64,000 nt of DNA, from contig BCJX01000003.1 in assembly GCA_001600415.1 (NCBI GenBank), forward strand, positions 1,373,664-1,437,663. The letters are read 5' to 3'. Source of the DNA: Pascua guehoae (taxonomy: Eukaryota > Basidiomycota > Tremellomycetes > Trichosporonales > Trichosporonaceae). Position numbers and translations under genes: made by a program. The notes under the pieces were generated by a model. That model was not told where the DNA came from, did no database searches, and saw only the letters and a program-made list of their open reading frames with translations. Numbering within the stretch: the stretch's first letter is position 1; each line of letters begins with the position of its first letter. Shown one piece after another: positions 34,081 to 45,452 of the stretch.

Positions 34081-36235
34081 TTTGAAGGTTTTAGAGCTGT
34101 AGAGCGTGAGCGAGTGTTGCAAAAGTGAAAAGAGAGTGTGGGTGGATAAAAGGAGAATGGAAAAGTGTGGCAAGGAGTGAAAAGTGGTTTCAGTCGACGT
34201 GGCGGTGGTGTGAAGCTTTTCGACTCGGGCAGCCCGCCAATCCCAATGTGGCACTTTGGCACTTTCGGAACCAACCCGAGCCTGTCCAGCCCCCAGCATC
34301 GAGCCGTACACAGACCAGGCCCTAGCCCGCGATTGCTTTCTGTTGGCCAGTCCAGGCCCCAGATGCTGGCGGGTCGAACCCGGCCATGCTTATCGCTGCG
34401 ATGGATTGTCGCCCCTGAGGGGCCGCCGCCGCAATTCAAGCGGTCATCGTCGTCGTCGAAAGGTAGGCGCTCGTCGCCCACTTACGCGGTGCGGTGGAGA
34501 GGGGAGGTGTAGATGGGAGTGTCGAGATGGAGTTCTGCTACTCACAGTTTTGGGGAGAGGGTTTTAGGGGGATGAGAGAGTGATGAAGAAGAGAAAGCGA
34601 CAATCGCTGGCGATGAAAAGGGGTCCGGCGGGGAGCGACTGGCGGCCACGATCCATCCATCCACACCATTCTCAGGGCACATTTTGTGAGAAAACGCCGT
34701 AATTCCGGGCGTGGCGACTTTGATGTTCGGAGCGTTGGAGCCCTAGCAAACGCCGGCGCCCACCGTAGAGTGCTGGAACAGTGTGGCACATTGAGCCATC
34801 AAGCCATTCCCACAGGGACCAAAAGGGCCGGCCAGAGCGGGGGCGAGGTGAGCAAGGGGAGGCGGCCAGAGGGGGTCATGGTCCCACGCGCCACGGTCCC
34901 CAACGCGCGGAACCTATGAGCTGGCTGCAACACAACGCATGCGACGCTCTGACCACTCTGACCGGCCAAGGCACTGCAAGGCGGGGGCGGACGGCACTAG
35001 CCACCGATCCACCGATTCATACCTGCCCCCCTACCCCCTACCCCCTGCTAGCCCCGAGCTCGCCGGGTCCGGAAACCCTTTTTGGGACTCTGTGCGGGGC
35101 GAGCATGCGACTCTTCCTATCAAAGGCACAGACCCGGGCCTCTCCTTTGCAATGAGGTCGACTGTGGCGTCGAGCGATTGACGATTTGTCCCCTCAATCT
35201 CACACCCATCTCACACATCCTCTCCAATAGTCGATGCTTGGATCGTTATTGTGCATCCGTGATGCGCGCTGTGGCAGCTTGTGTGCAGCGACAGAGCGGC
35301 ACAGGTGACGGAGGCGGACCAACAGATCCTCCCGAGCGGCGCGGTGGTTGCAGATGGGCCGCTTCACACCGTTTGCCGCAGCCAACCCGACCGTTACAAT
35401 CTTGCAGACGGATCCGTCGGCACAGAGATGATGGGCCTGAGGGATGAAACAGTGACGTAGCGCCTGCAGCTAGTTTGAGCGCCGCTCCCCATCATTTTCC
35501 ATTTACACGCCACGCAAAAAATTCTCGAGCTCGAGCGTGCCGTCGCACTCGTACGTGTGGCCAATGCGCCGTCGGCGTCTGGTTGGCATCGCCGCACGAC
35601 CCTGCAGAGGCTTGTTCTTGTTCGTTTATCCTGGGGGCCAAGGCTCCAATGCGGCCTGTGTGGCGCTACCAATGTACCACTCAATTCCAGCACGCACCAC
35701 GCTGGCGCCGAATGCGGCACATGTTGCACACACCATGACACTGGTGCTGGCCGTGATTTGTTATCTTGCACAGAGCGCCTGGCCGATGCGGCACGCTACG
35801 GCGCGACAGTGTGTCATGATGCAGGGCCGTTGATACTGCTCGTTGCTTCTCGTTGCCGCCCCGTGCTTTACATGCGTTTCTGCCGCCTGTGCAGTGTTCG
35901 CCACCACGTTGGAATCGAAAATGGGCAAGCAGGCCACAGACCATTTCGAACCGTAACGCAAACCTCTCATACACTGCTCACACTGGTACCCCGTCTACCC
36001 CTGCCCGCTTGACGCCGCCCCCGTCCCTCCACCGGTTCCACTGGTTCCACTGGTTCCACACATGACTCGTTAAGACTCGTTGGACGTGCCATGATGATCC
36101 ACCGACTCGCTTGGCCACCGCAACCCAGCGCTCGCTTGCTCGGTTCCGGTTGCCGTCTCCGTCATGGAAAGGCTCAAATGCATGGGTATGAGTGCTAGTA
36201 CAGTTACAGAAGAATGCAAAGGCCAATGGCCATGC
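34081..36235. other. intergenic, EF-1alpha upstream region and gene-poor stretch
   Basis: 34081-34700 is probably the EF-1alpha leader and promoter. The rest has no convincing gene on either strand. Confidence 0.4.
36030..36062. repeat. tandem 9-nt repeat GGTTCCACT
   Basis: About three and a half consecutive copies. Confidence 0.8.
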
Positions 36236-37511
36236 CTAAACAAGGAGAACCGAGTTGATGCAGCCGTCGTTTTCCGGGTTGTTGGTAATCTGGGCGTACT
36301 CTGAAACCTGTCAGCGCACAGCTCGCGCGCCATAAACACCACTTCAAGATCCCGCAATGCCGCCGGCGGTCCGCCACGAGCTTGGAGAACTTTGGCGGGG
36401 ATGCCCGCATCAACAACAAATCAAGACTCTACTCACTCGACCACACAACCTTGCCACCCGTAGTGACCAAACCCAGCTCGCTGACGTTGACCTCGATAAT
36501 CGTACCCTTGGTAAGCACACCAAGCGACGTGTACAGCGGCGACTGGGGGTTCTTCTTGACGCCAAGGATCGGGAGCTGGAACGTCGTCTTGAGCTCGGCT
36601 GCGGCATTAGCTCAACTGCGTCTCGCCACCCCTACAGGCGTTGTTGCCACTCACGATGCGTGACGTTTGCCTTGGTCATACGCTACAAGGTTAGCATTGA
36701 CTACTGTATACTCGTCGTCAACATCGTCAGCCTCTTGACGCACCAGACCCATAGGACGGATGAAACGCTCGAGCTTGACGGGTTTGCGGGTAAACGCGTC
36801 GCCGACAAAGGTGGCCTTGTTGACCATACGCTTCCAGCTCTTGCTCTTGTGCTTGCCGGTCTTGATGACCTTGAACATTTCCTCCTCGGCAATACCGCGG
36901 ACCTTGGGCAAGGGCACGGCATACTTTGCGGCGCGGTCTTTCCTCCTGTCCTTGATGGCCGATGAAAGCGCCTTGGCATCCTGGTCGTGTCAGCTACCCA
37001 CACACACACAAACACCAGGCTCGTTCCCATCGTTATCGAGGCATACCTTCTGGCCCTCGCGGTCGAGCAGGTAGGTAGGGAGCGCCCCCTCCTTGACGGC
37101 GCCGTCGTCCTTTTGCTTGACGTTGCGCTCGTCGTGCGCCTTGAGCTTCTTCTTCATCTGCACCTTCTCGGCGTGACGCTTGGCATGGTGCATCTTGGCC
37201 TTGTGGCCGACCATCTTCTGCGTCACCGCCGAGTTCTTGTGCACCTCACGCGCCTCGCGCTTGCGCCTGGGACACGATTAGTATTGTTTTGCCTCAGACG
37301 CCAGCTCTCTCTCGCATCCAATGCACGCACTTCTTCTCCTCATAGTCAAACCTCCGGCCGTGACGCCGGCGGTGCTCATCCATGTAATCGTTCTGGGGGC
37401 ATGGTCAGGGTTGCACGTGGGCGGCAAAAATCGACAACACAAACCTGGGGCTGTAGTGGTGTGAGCGCTCGTCCATCAGAGGAGTATCAGTGCATTTTCG
37501 GAGCGTACCAT
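36236..37511 (-). CDS. NSA2: ribosome biogenesis protein NSA2
   Basis: A nuclear factor of pre-60S maturation and 27S pre-rRNA processing. Seven exons on the minus strand are 37509-37511 (ATG only), 37331-37392, 37047-37266, 36744-36980, 36655-36682, 36437-36598 and 36236-36300. All are phase-consistent, giving 258 residues against ~261 in yeast. Landmarks are [111 protein letters not shown] and the terminal [10 protein letters not shown]. The family usually starts MPQN, whereas splicing here gives MNDY, so the first exon boundary is slightly uncertain. It is divergent from another ribosome-biogenesis gene. Confidence 0.95.
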
Positions 37512-37815
37512 GTTGCTTTTGTCCTCGGGGTGATTCTGGGTGCTCTAGGGATGCCGAGGAGGGCGAATGGATCGTGGTGTCAACGACGATGCCGAGTGGG
37601 TGGACGACGACCGAGATGGCGGGTGGAGTGAGTTTTGACGAAGTGGGTGGCGTGGGTGGTGGGGCCCAGGCAAAATTTCTGATTCCGGGGCCGAAGTGCA
37701 TGTGTGTCCGTCCACTTTCAGAGCCCATCATTTCTGTTGACAACCGAAAACGGCCTTCTGCACACGACCTGTCCAAATCTCTCACATTTGCATCTCGCAG
37801 CCAGCAACAGTCAAA
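37512..37815. promoter_or_regulatory. bidirectional promoter of NSA2 and PXR1
   Basis: Only 304 bp separate the two start codons, so the genes must share control DNA. I see no clear TATA box and name no specific factor site. Confidence 0.6.
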
Positions 37816-39313
37816 ATGGGCCTCGCACAGCGCAAGGACAAGCGTAAGTCACCCCCCTTGCAGAGTGTGCATGATGAAAACAAGCAGCTGACAACCAGAA
37901 CGCATCGGGTGGGACCCGCGCAACCTGACATGGTCAAACGACACGAACCGCTTCTCGTTCAAGCACATGACGGCCATGGGCTGGGACGAGTCGCGCGGCC
38001 TGGGCAAGAACCACACCGGTGACCCGACCCACATTGCCGTCGCGCGCAAGCTCGACAACACGGGTATTGGCATGGGCCGAGTCATGAAGGAGGGCCAGGA
38101 CCTGAGTGCCGGTGCGGGCCAGGCGGGTGCAGGTCTCGAGGATGTGCTCCGCCGCCTCGCGAGCCGCAGTGCGAGCGCCGCTGCCTCTGCCAGCCCGTCC
38201 GTCGAGGCGTCCCCGGCCCCCTCTCCAGCTCCCGCCAGCCCCCGTCCCTCTGCGATGCGGAACAAGATTGCGTGAGTCACCACCTCTCCCTCCCCACTCC
38301 GAGCACGTCTGACTCCCAGCTCGCGCCAGCGCCACCTGAACGCAAAGCGCATGGCGTCCCAGTCGCCCGCTGCGCTCGCCGAGATCCTCGGTGTCCCCGT
38401 CTCGTCCCTCCCTGCGACTCCCTCAGTCTCGGCCCCGACGTCTGGCGCCTCGACGCCCGCGCTCCGCGAGTCGTCCGCAGAGGCCGAGACGGCCAAGTCG
38501 GGCTCGGCCGTCCCCGAGGACCCGCAGCGCAACTCGCTCGAAACCATCACCACCTCGACTCTGTCTGTCGGCGATTACTTCCGCCAAAAGATGCGCGAGA
38601 AGATGCTCGCACGCCAGGCCGCGAGCGGATCCTCGTCACCGGCCCCCACCATGTCCGAGGGCAGCCTGGCGGTCATGAAGGAGGATGTCAAGGTCGCCGT
38701 CGGCGGCGTCGAGTGGGAGGGAAGCAAGATGAGGTTTGAGGCCCAAGAGACGACCATTGCCGACCTCGGTGGCGAGAACGGACCCTCTGTCGTCCGCTTC
38801 CAGGAGGTCGACATTGTCGAGGTCGAACGGGTGTCGAGCAGGCCAATCGAGCCCGTGGCGGTCGAGCCCGTGGAGGAGGAGAGGAAGGAGAAGAAGGAAA
38901 AGAAGGACAAGAAGGACAAGAAGGACAAGTCGAAGAAGAGCAAGGACAAGCGCTCGTCCTCTGACTCCACCCCCGAGGCCGGCCCAAGTACGCCCGTGTC
39001 CAGCGACGATAAGGCGGCAAAGAAGGCGCGCAAGGAGGCCAAGAAGGCCGAGAAGGCTGCCAAGGCCGCTGCTGCCGCCGCCGCGACGCCCACAGAAGCG
39101 ACTCCCGAAACTGCCACGACGACCCCCGCATTGTCCGAGGACGAAGAGAAGCGTCGACGGAAGGAGGCCAAGCGCGCGAAAAAGGCCGAGGAGAGCCGAA
39201 AGGACAAGGACAAGGACGAGGGCAAGAGGGAGAAGAAGGACAAGAAGGACAAGAAGCGGAAACGTGACGAGGACGGCGAGGACGAGGGCAAGCGCCGCAA
39301 GTCGAGCAAGTAG
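37816..39313 (+). CDS. PXR1: G-patch protein of the PINX1/PXR1 (GNO1) family
   Basis: A nucleolar protein for rRNA and snoRNA processing; relatives also bind telomerase. Exons 37816-37843, 37899-38271 and 38320-39313 join in phase to give 464 residues. It opens MGLAQRKDKQRIGWDPRNLTW. The G-patch follows at about residues 25-72 (SFKHMTAMGWDESRGLGKN). After that come a Ser/Pro/Ala linker, LEDVLRRL and GDYFRQKMREKMLARQA, and finally about 130 residues of KKDKKDKK-type repeats typical of the family's nucleolar tail. It is longer than yeast Pxr1 (~270) because of the linker and tail. Confidence 0.92.
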
Positions 39314-40663
39314 ATGGGAGAGTCTTCATAGAGCATTTGGGTATTGGTTCATTCTGCATGTTGGCATAGTCTTTCTTTCTGGTGTGCATGTTCGTTTGGC
39401 ACCCGGTTCGTACCCAACCCCAGTGGTATCACCTGGTGCCGGGATTGCAATTGCATCCGACCTCAGGCTGCAGAGGAACGTTTGCAATAGATCAGGCAAG
39501 CTATCTTGATCTACTTACGGTGAGGTTGCTTCGCATAAAATAGTGATACTTATTGTAGTTTTGCGATCCACAAAGAGTCGCAGTATCCACCACCCTCGCC
39601 TGTGTGAGGTCCGTATGGATAAATGGGCATATTCTAGATGTAAGCAGCGATCACCTTCCCCCAAACCATAGCATGGGGGAAATGGGCAGCGTCCAGTACC
39701 GGCTGGAAGGACCATCTGTTTACTGGCATCGTTACGGTAGTCAGGACTTTATAGCGTTCTCAAGACCAAGAACAGCTCTCCACTCAGCAGCCCACCCCAG
39801 TCTGTACTATCGAATGCCAGCATTGTTGGTGATACAGTATGGACTCAGGAAGTGATAGAGCATGGGCGGGGGATGTGATATCACGAATATCCTAGGAAAT
39901 CCCACTGTAATATCAATATATTAAAGGAACGCAAGAGTTGAGAAGGAGAGGGAGTCAGGGCGACGACGGATAGAATTGAATGCTCACTCCAACGGGACAA
40001 AGGCTATGACAGGTGAACGTTCATGTGGCACAAGTTCTCTGCAGGTGGCAAGTAACGCCATGTTGTACTTGACATCCACATCTGCCAGAAAAGATTGGCC
40101 CACTTCATTATTCACATATTTTGCGGTGGAGCACGTAGGTCGGCTTGAACTTGTTTTATCACGATGATGGGAGGACAAAAGGAAGGCCGCCGCTGCGAGC
40201 CATGCGGCCGCTGACGGTGTTAATGCCTACCCCTGCCACAATTATTCCACTTGCAAGGAGGTTGTCGACACCGAGCCCATGACATTGTATCACTGACATC
40301 TACTGCAGATCATCTGACATCACCACAATGGTATTTACATGTCGAGACAGCCCACATGGCAGCTTCGAAGAAGGCCGAGGAATCAGAGAACACACAACCT
40401 TCACTCGCAAACATGGGGACCAGAGGACACAGGCAGCAGGCCAGAGACATACCCCCGTAGACACATACTCTGCGGTACGCAGGGGAAGGGGAAGGGGGCA
40501 GCCACCACTGAATTGGGCGCCTGTCTCGAGCACAAGGGTGTAAAGAAGGAAGGGGTCCAGAAGATGGGAAGTGGAGAGACCACGTCTGTCTACCCATATT
40601 CTGCTCTCCGTGCAAGTCCCGTCGCAAGTCAATTCCCTCCCAGACAACACGCCCGCGACATCT
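39314..40663. other. intergenic, no gene recognised
   Basis: PXR1 3' region and AT-richer sequence. No coding frame or repeat of note. Confidence 0.4.
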
Positions 40664-40668
40664 AAAAA
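40664..40668 (-). terminator. RNA polymerase III T-tract
   Basis: Five A on the + strand (T5 on the minus strand) 6 nt beyond the tRNA 3' end. Confidence 0.7.
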
Positions 40669-40673
40669 GCAAG

Positions 40674-40767
40674 TGATCACTGACAGGATCGAACTGCCGA
40701 CCTTTGCATACACTAGTAACACGTCTTGTTATTAGTACAATGCTCTAACCAGCTGAGCTAAGCGACC
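40674..40767 (-). tRNA. tRNA-Ile (AAT) with a 20-nt intron
   Basis: On the minus strand the acceptor is GGTCGCT/AGTGATC, the D stem GCTC/GAGC, the anticodon stem TTGTA/TGCAA with loop CTAATA plus A, and the T stem GGCAG/CTGTC, with discriminator A. A 20-nt intron follows position 37. The mature length is about 74 nt. Confidence 0.93.
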
Positions 40768-42618
40768 GTGATGACGAGCTCGCTGGCCGTGGCGGCTCCG
40801 GCGCCGCCGAGGTTTGTGGCCTTGTGGAGCATGGGGAAGGGAGGTGTTGGTCAGGAGTGGGTGGTTGATTGCCGAGTGTTGCTGTTGTTTATGCTCTAAC
40901 GATGTGGTTCCAAGATGATATAAGCGACTAATTGGTGGGCTACCTTCCCCCTCTTCGAGTCCGTCCTTACTGCCTGTGTTCTTCACAGGTTCCACATTTT
41001 CTAAATCTCGCGATTCTCTCGCATTGCCATCCCGCTTGATCCTACGGGTTTACTAGCAGCTCAGATGCCTGAACGACCCCTGATACACTGAGCTTGTCCG
41101 ATGTTTTCGCCTTCCAGTATTGTCAACAGCCCGTCAATCCATGTCGGCGGCATTGAGCCAGTACACCATCGCCCACACCAAGTAAATGTTCCAGCCGCAT
41201 TCAGCATGATGAGACCCGAGCAGTAGTATACTGGATGAACTTTACGATACACCCACTGCTCCCCAATGGGCGACAAGAAGGGGAACCATTCACAAGCCAA
41301 GAAACGTCGAGGACATTATACCGCGAAGAGAGAGAGCTCTTGGTTTGGTACTTATCCCAGATGCAAGCAGGATGCCGAGGTGGCCCTTATCTGTGCAGAA
41401 GCTCAACTTGACGTGCGCACCCAAAACCCAATGTGACAAGCTGCCTTGCCGAGCGGGACGATACCCGAATACGCACAGCCTGTCTCGTCAATACTTGAAC
41501 AGGTAGTCGTCCTCGAAGCACACCGACGTCGGCAAGAAGCAACCTTTGTCGGGATCCCCAGGCGGGGGTACTACAAGTGCAGGCATTGCGAACAATGACA
41601 TTCTTCGAGAACCCTCCTTGGCGAAGGGTATTTCTGGCCTTGGCAACTGCACTAGCCCACCCGTGGCCACCTGCCCACCAGCCCTGCAGTGTACATCCTA
41701 GCACGTTCATATGCATCCAGCCAGGACAGGCATCCTTCTGTACGTCCATACATACTGTCCAGTACTCCGCAGAATCCACAGTTCCTAGTCTAACATCCAG
41801 ACACTCGACAAGTCGCCATTTGGAGCGCCTCAGCACCCGACCCGACGAAACGAGACACGCCACAACGCCTGCCCAGCGCCCAACGAGCGCCACAACACAA
41901 CGCCACCCCGAGGGCCCAAATATTCCATCGGCCCTTTTGCCGGTTTCCATCTTGAACCATCACTCGCACCTTGAAACGACTGCACAACTGTACCATGCTG
42001 CCATGGTGGTGGACACGGATGACTAGCGGCTCGACACGACGCACGCGCGGCATGTTTTATACGCGATAGCGCAGCGCAGCGCACGTCCCCACGACGCTGT
42101 GCCGGATAGCGTACGGTATGTAGGCGGGGCAAAGGGGGGGGGGGGGGGGGGGTGAGCACGGGCCGTCGTTTGGCTGCGGTATTTTCCTATACTGCGACCA
42201 GGGATGGGCACCTAGGCGTATTTGCCACCACCACCACCACGTACACCCTGCACAGTAGACCTCGTACAGGAGTGTACTCTCCCCTGTTGGTCCTCTGAGC
42301 GTGCTCCACCGGGCGTTGTTGCAAGTTGTGGGCCGTGGTGGGCCGTGGTGGCCGTGGTGGCCATTGTGGGCGTTTGGGCGCAAGTACAGACTTGTGGCGC
42401 ACGGATCCGCTTGCAACCTGGCCGTGTTTCCTGATACAACCTGATACAACCTGCCTGCGCTGCACCTTTGCTCGTCTCTTACTCTCCTGTACTCTGGCTG
42501 CTGCATGCTGCCCTGTAACCTGTTATCCTTGCCACACTCTACTCTTTCCATACTTGTCCATTGTTCTTGTTACTCTACAACCGCACTCACACTTACCGCA
42601 CACCACCACCTGCTCACA
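40768..42618. other. intergenic, no gene recognised
   Basis: Contains a run of 19 G at 42134-42152 and short GGCCGTGGT repeats at 42330-42365. The last 150 bases are a C/T-rich leader of the next gene. Confidence 0.4.
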
Positions 42619-45188
42619 ATGCCGCACAGCGACACCGAGTCTGCCGCGCGGGCCAGTTCCGACCTCGAGGTAGACGCTGTCAACTGGTCCCCTCCACCGT
42701 CTGCCGGTGCGAGTCCTGCCTCCAGCCCGACGCGCGATGGCCGCGAGATGGCCCTTCGCGAGTCCATCATTGCGTCTGTGAGTCGGCGTGCGCGATATGC
42801 TCGCGGCCGGTCGTGTCCTTGGAGGTGGTATACGCGAGTCGTGCTTGCTCGGCACCGCTCGCTGGCCCCAACTTGATTCTCCGTCTCGGCGCACAGCTCC
42901 AGCGACTAACCTTCCAGCGCGTCGTCGAGACCAACTTCAAGCACCTCGAAGTCGAGTGTACGTCCCCCTCCCCACGGTCCGCTGACAACTAGACACGACG
43001 CTGCACACGCGCGTGGAAAAGCTCGAGACGGCCCTGCGGACCATCCACACGACGCCGTCGCCATCACCGCCGGCGCGCGCCGAGACGCTCCCGCTCTCGC
43101 GCAGTGCGAGCCACGACAAGGCCCAAACCCAGAGCCAGATGCACCACTACAGCCTCCCGGCCAGCCAGCACCACGGACGCCCACCGAGCCCACTGCCCCC
43201 GAGCCCCCTGCCGCCCTCGCCCGCATCGCTCCGGAGCCGCTCGCCCATCCCGCCGGTCGCGCCCGTCTCGGGCCTCCCCCACGGCCTGGCCGATACGCCA
43301 ACCTACCAGCCCGCACCGCGTAGTCAGAGCCCGTCGCGCATCTCGATCATCTCCAGCCCAGCCAGCCCCACCTTGCAGGGGCGCCCGTTCTCCACCCCGC
43401 CCCCGCCCACGCCACAGACTCCGCCCAGCGGAGGCATGTTTTCGCGCTTCTCCCGCTTCAGGCAGAGCACCATCATCAGCCCACCGGCGTCCACACGGCC
43501 CCTCTCCCAGGACGACGTCAGCGCCAGCCTCCTCACCGTCGAGGGCAAGGTCAAGTCAAACGAGGAAAAGTGTGCGTGTTGGTTGGTTGGGACTTGTTTC
43601 TGGCTTCGCGGTGTTGGCGTTGGTTGGGAGCGACTGTGCGTCACCGGGGGTGGTCGCGATAGCGTACCTCTTGGCGCTCTCCTCGCACTGGTTCAAGGTC
43701 TGTGACTAGGCTGGCGGCCTTGCACAGGAACCACCCTGTGGACTCGCCCGGAAACTGCGTGCTCATGTCGCCCCCACCCACTAGTCACTCATCGCCCCCC
43801 CCCCCCCTCCCCAACCTCCTTGACACCCGCTGACGGCAGTGTACGCCCTCGCGATGACGCAGAACAACATGATCGCCTCACTCGTAAAGGAGCTCCAGTC
43901 ACAGGGCGAACAGCGTGAGTGGGGCCGCCACGACGTGCAGGAAGCACCCCTGCACGAGAATCGATTGGCGAGAACCGACTGCCTCTCCGTCACTGCCTAG
44001 TGTCCAGCACTTCATTTGCTGACATACAGTCGAGACTCTCAAGGCTTCGCAAGAAGGCCAGCGCGCTGAGAGTGAGTCCACCGTCTTCGTCCAGAGGGCT
44101 AGGAGCGCTACGGGGAGTTACCCTGCCCGACTGTCTACTGTCTCTCCTGGCATTCTTCTTCCACACTCCCTTGCCCAGTCTGAGTCTTTCACCGCCCGGC
44201 TCTTGCCTGCACCCTTCCTCCCACCACGTTCCCCGCCCCCCGGATCTCCTTACCCAACTACACCCCTCTCCCTTGCCTCATCCAACACTCCACTCGGTAC
44301 AGTACCACTAACGCCAGCCACAAACCTCCAAAACGCCTACCTCGAACTGAAAAGGGCGTACGAGAAACTAGTCGCCGTCGCGCGCCACGAGACCGAGATG
44401 AACATGCAGCTCGTCGAGGAGCTCGAAATGTCGCGCGGCGAAAACGCAAGCCTGCGTGCGGTGATCCGGAAACAGGGACAGGACGCAAAGGCGTGGCAGC
44501 GGCGGGGGAGCGACGGCGGCGCAAGTGTCGGCCGCAAGGCCGAGGGTATGCCTAATGGCATTTCCAAGGCGAAGGCCAACGGCAATATCATTGAGAACGG
44601 TAGCGGCAGCGGCAAGTCCAGCAACAGGGGTAGCGCCGATGTCTCAGCCAAAGCGGGCACCGATGCGGGCGCAGATGGGGACACTGACGGGGACACGGAC
44701 GGGGACGCCAATGGCAATATCAACGGCGGGTATGCCGACGCCGACGATAGCTGGGAGTTTGACCAGATTGGCCTTGTGAGTTTGCGCGAATGAGGGCTAC
44801 TTGACAGTCCAAAGACGGCGCTGATGTACAGGACCCCCCTGCTCCCTCACAGCCGCAACTGCCCTCTGAACTGTTCAGGTTGAGCCGCAAAAGTAGTGAG
44901 TTTTACACCTGTCGAGTTGGATCGTGTTGCTTCTCTGAGAATGGTACCGATGCCGAGCTGGCTCCCACCTATCGGGTTCCCGTGGCAACATACCTGTGAC
45001 CTGCCCTCATCGACACTTCTCTGGTCTCTTTGACAGCCATCTCCGAACCCAGCTCACACCAGACCCGCCACCACGCCTCAACATTGAGCCCTCGACCCCG
45101 ATCGCACCAGCGGCGCAACAGGCGCTCGTGTCGCCCACGTCGTAGGCTCTCTGCACACGACTCGTCCCCCGCACCCAGTTGCTTATAA
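42619..45188 (+). CDS. coiled-coil, proline-rich hypothetical protein, eight exons
   Basis: Exons are 42619-42777, 42918-42957, 42993-43571, 43840-43914, 44030-44071, 44318-44775, 44832-44895 and 45037-45188. Phases agree and give about 522 residues. It starts MPHSDTESAARASSDLEVDA. Helical segments are VVETNFKHLEVEYTTLHTRV, MTQNNMIASLVKELQSQGEQ and LELKRAYEKLVAVARHETEM. A Pro/Ser-rich block lies between them and an Asp/Gly repeat (DGDTDGDTDGD) near the end. The last exon is ambiguous. Another frame ending at 45145 (NIEPSTPIAPAAQQALVSPT) has better third-position bias but would need a different donor. No family recognised; a cytoskeletal or scaffold protein is possible but unproven. Confidence 0.65.
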
Positions 45189-45452
45189 CTTATAACCGAG
45201 TGCTAGCCATAACCACACCATAGACTCTCCTATATCTCCTAGCCATTGTCCCAAGGCACTCTGCTGCCGCGCATACTCGTCGCCTATCGCCATTGCGAAC
45301 GCCACTTGTCCAACAACCGCCAACCATCGCGCCTCTGAACTCTGCATTGCCACCCCGCACCACCCACCCCGCACAGCACCGCCACAGCCGCACCACCATT
45401 TTACCCATACCCGCTCCCAGTTTTGTGTTCCATGTACATGTCCCATTGTGGT

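Noticed and set aside
42100..42460. Candidate tandem gene or CRISPR-like array around GGCCGTGGT repeats
   Set aside because: Only a few adjacent short words without spacers; simple repeat in a eukaryotic genome.
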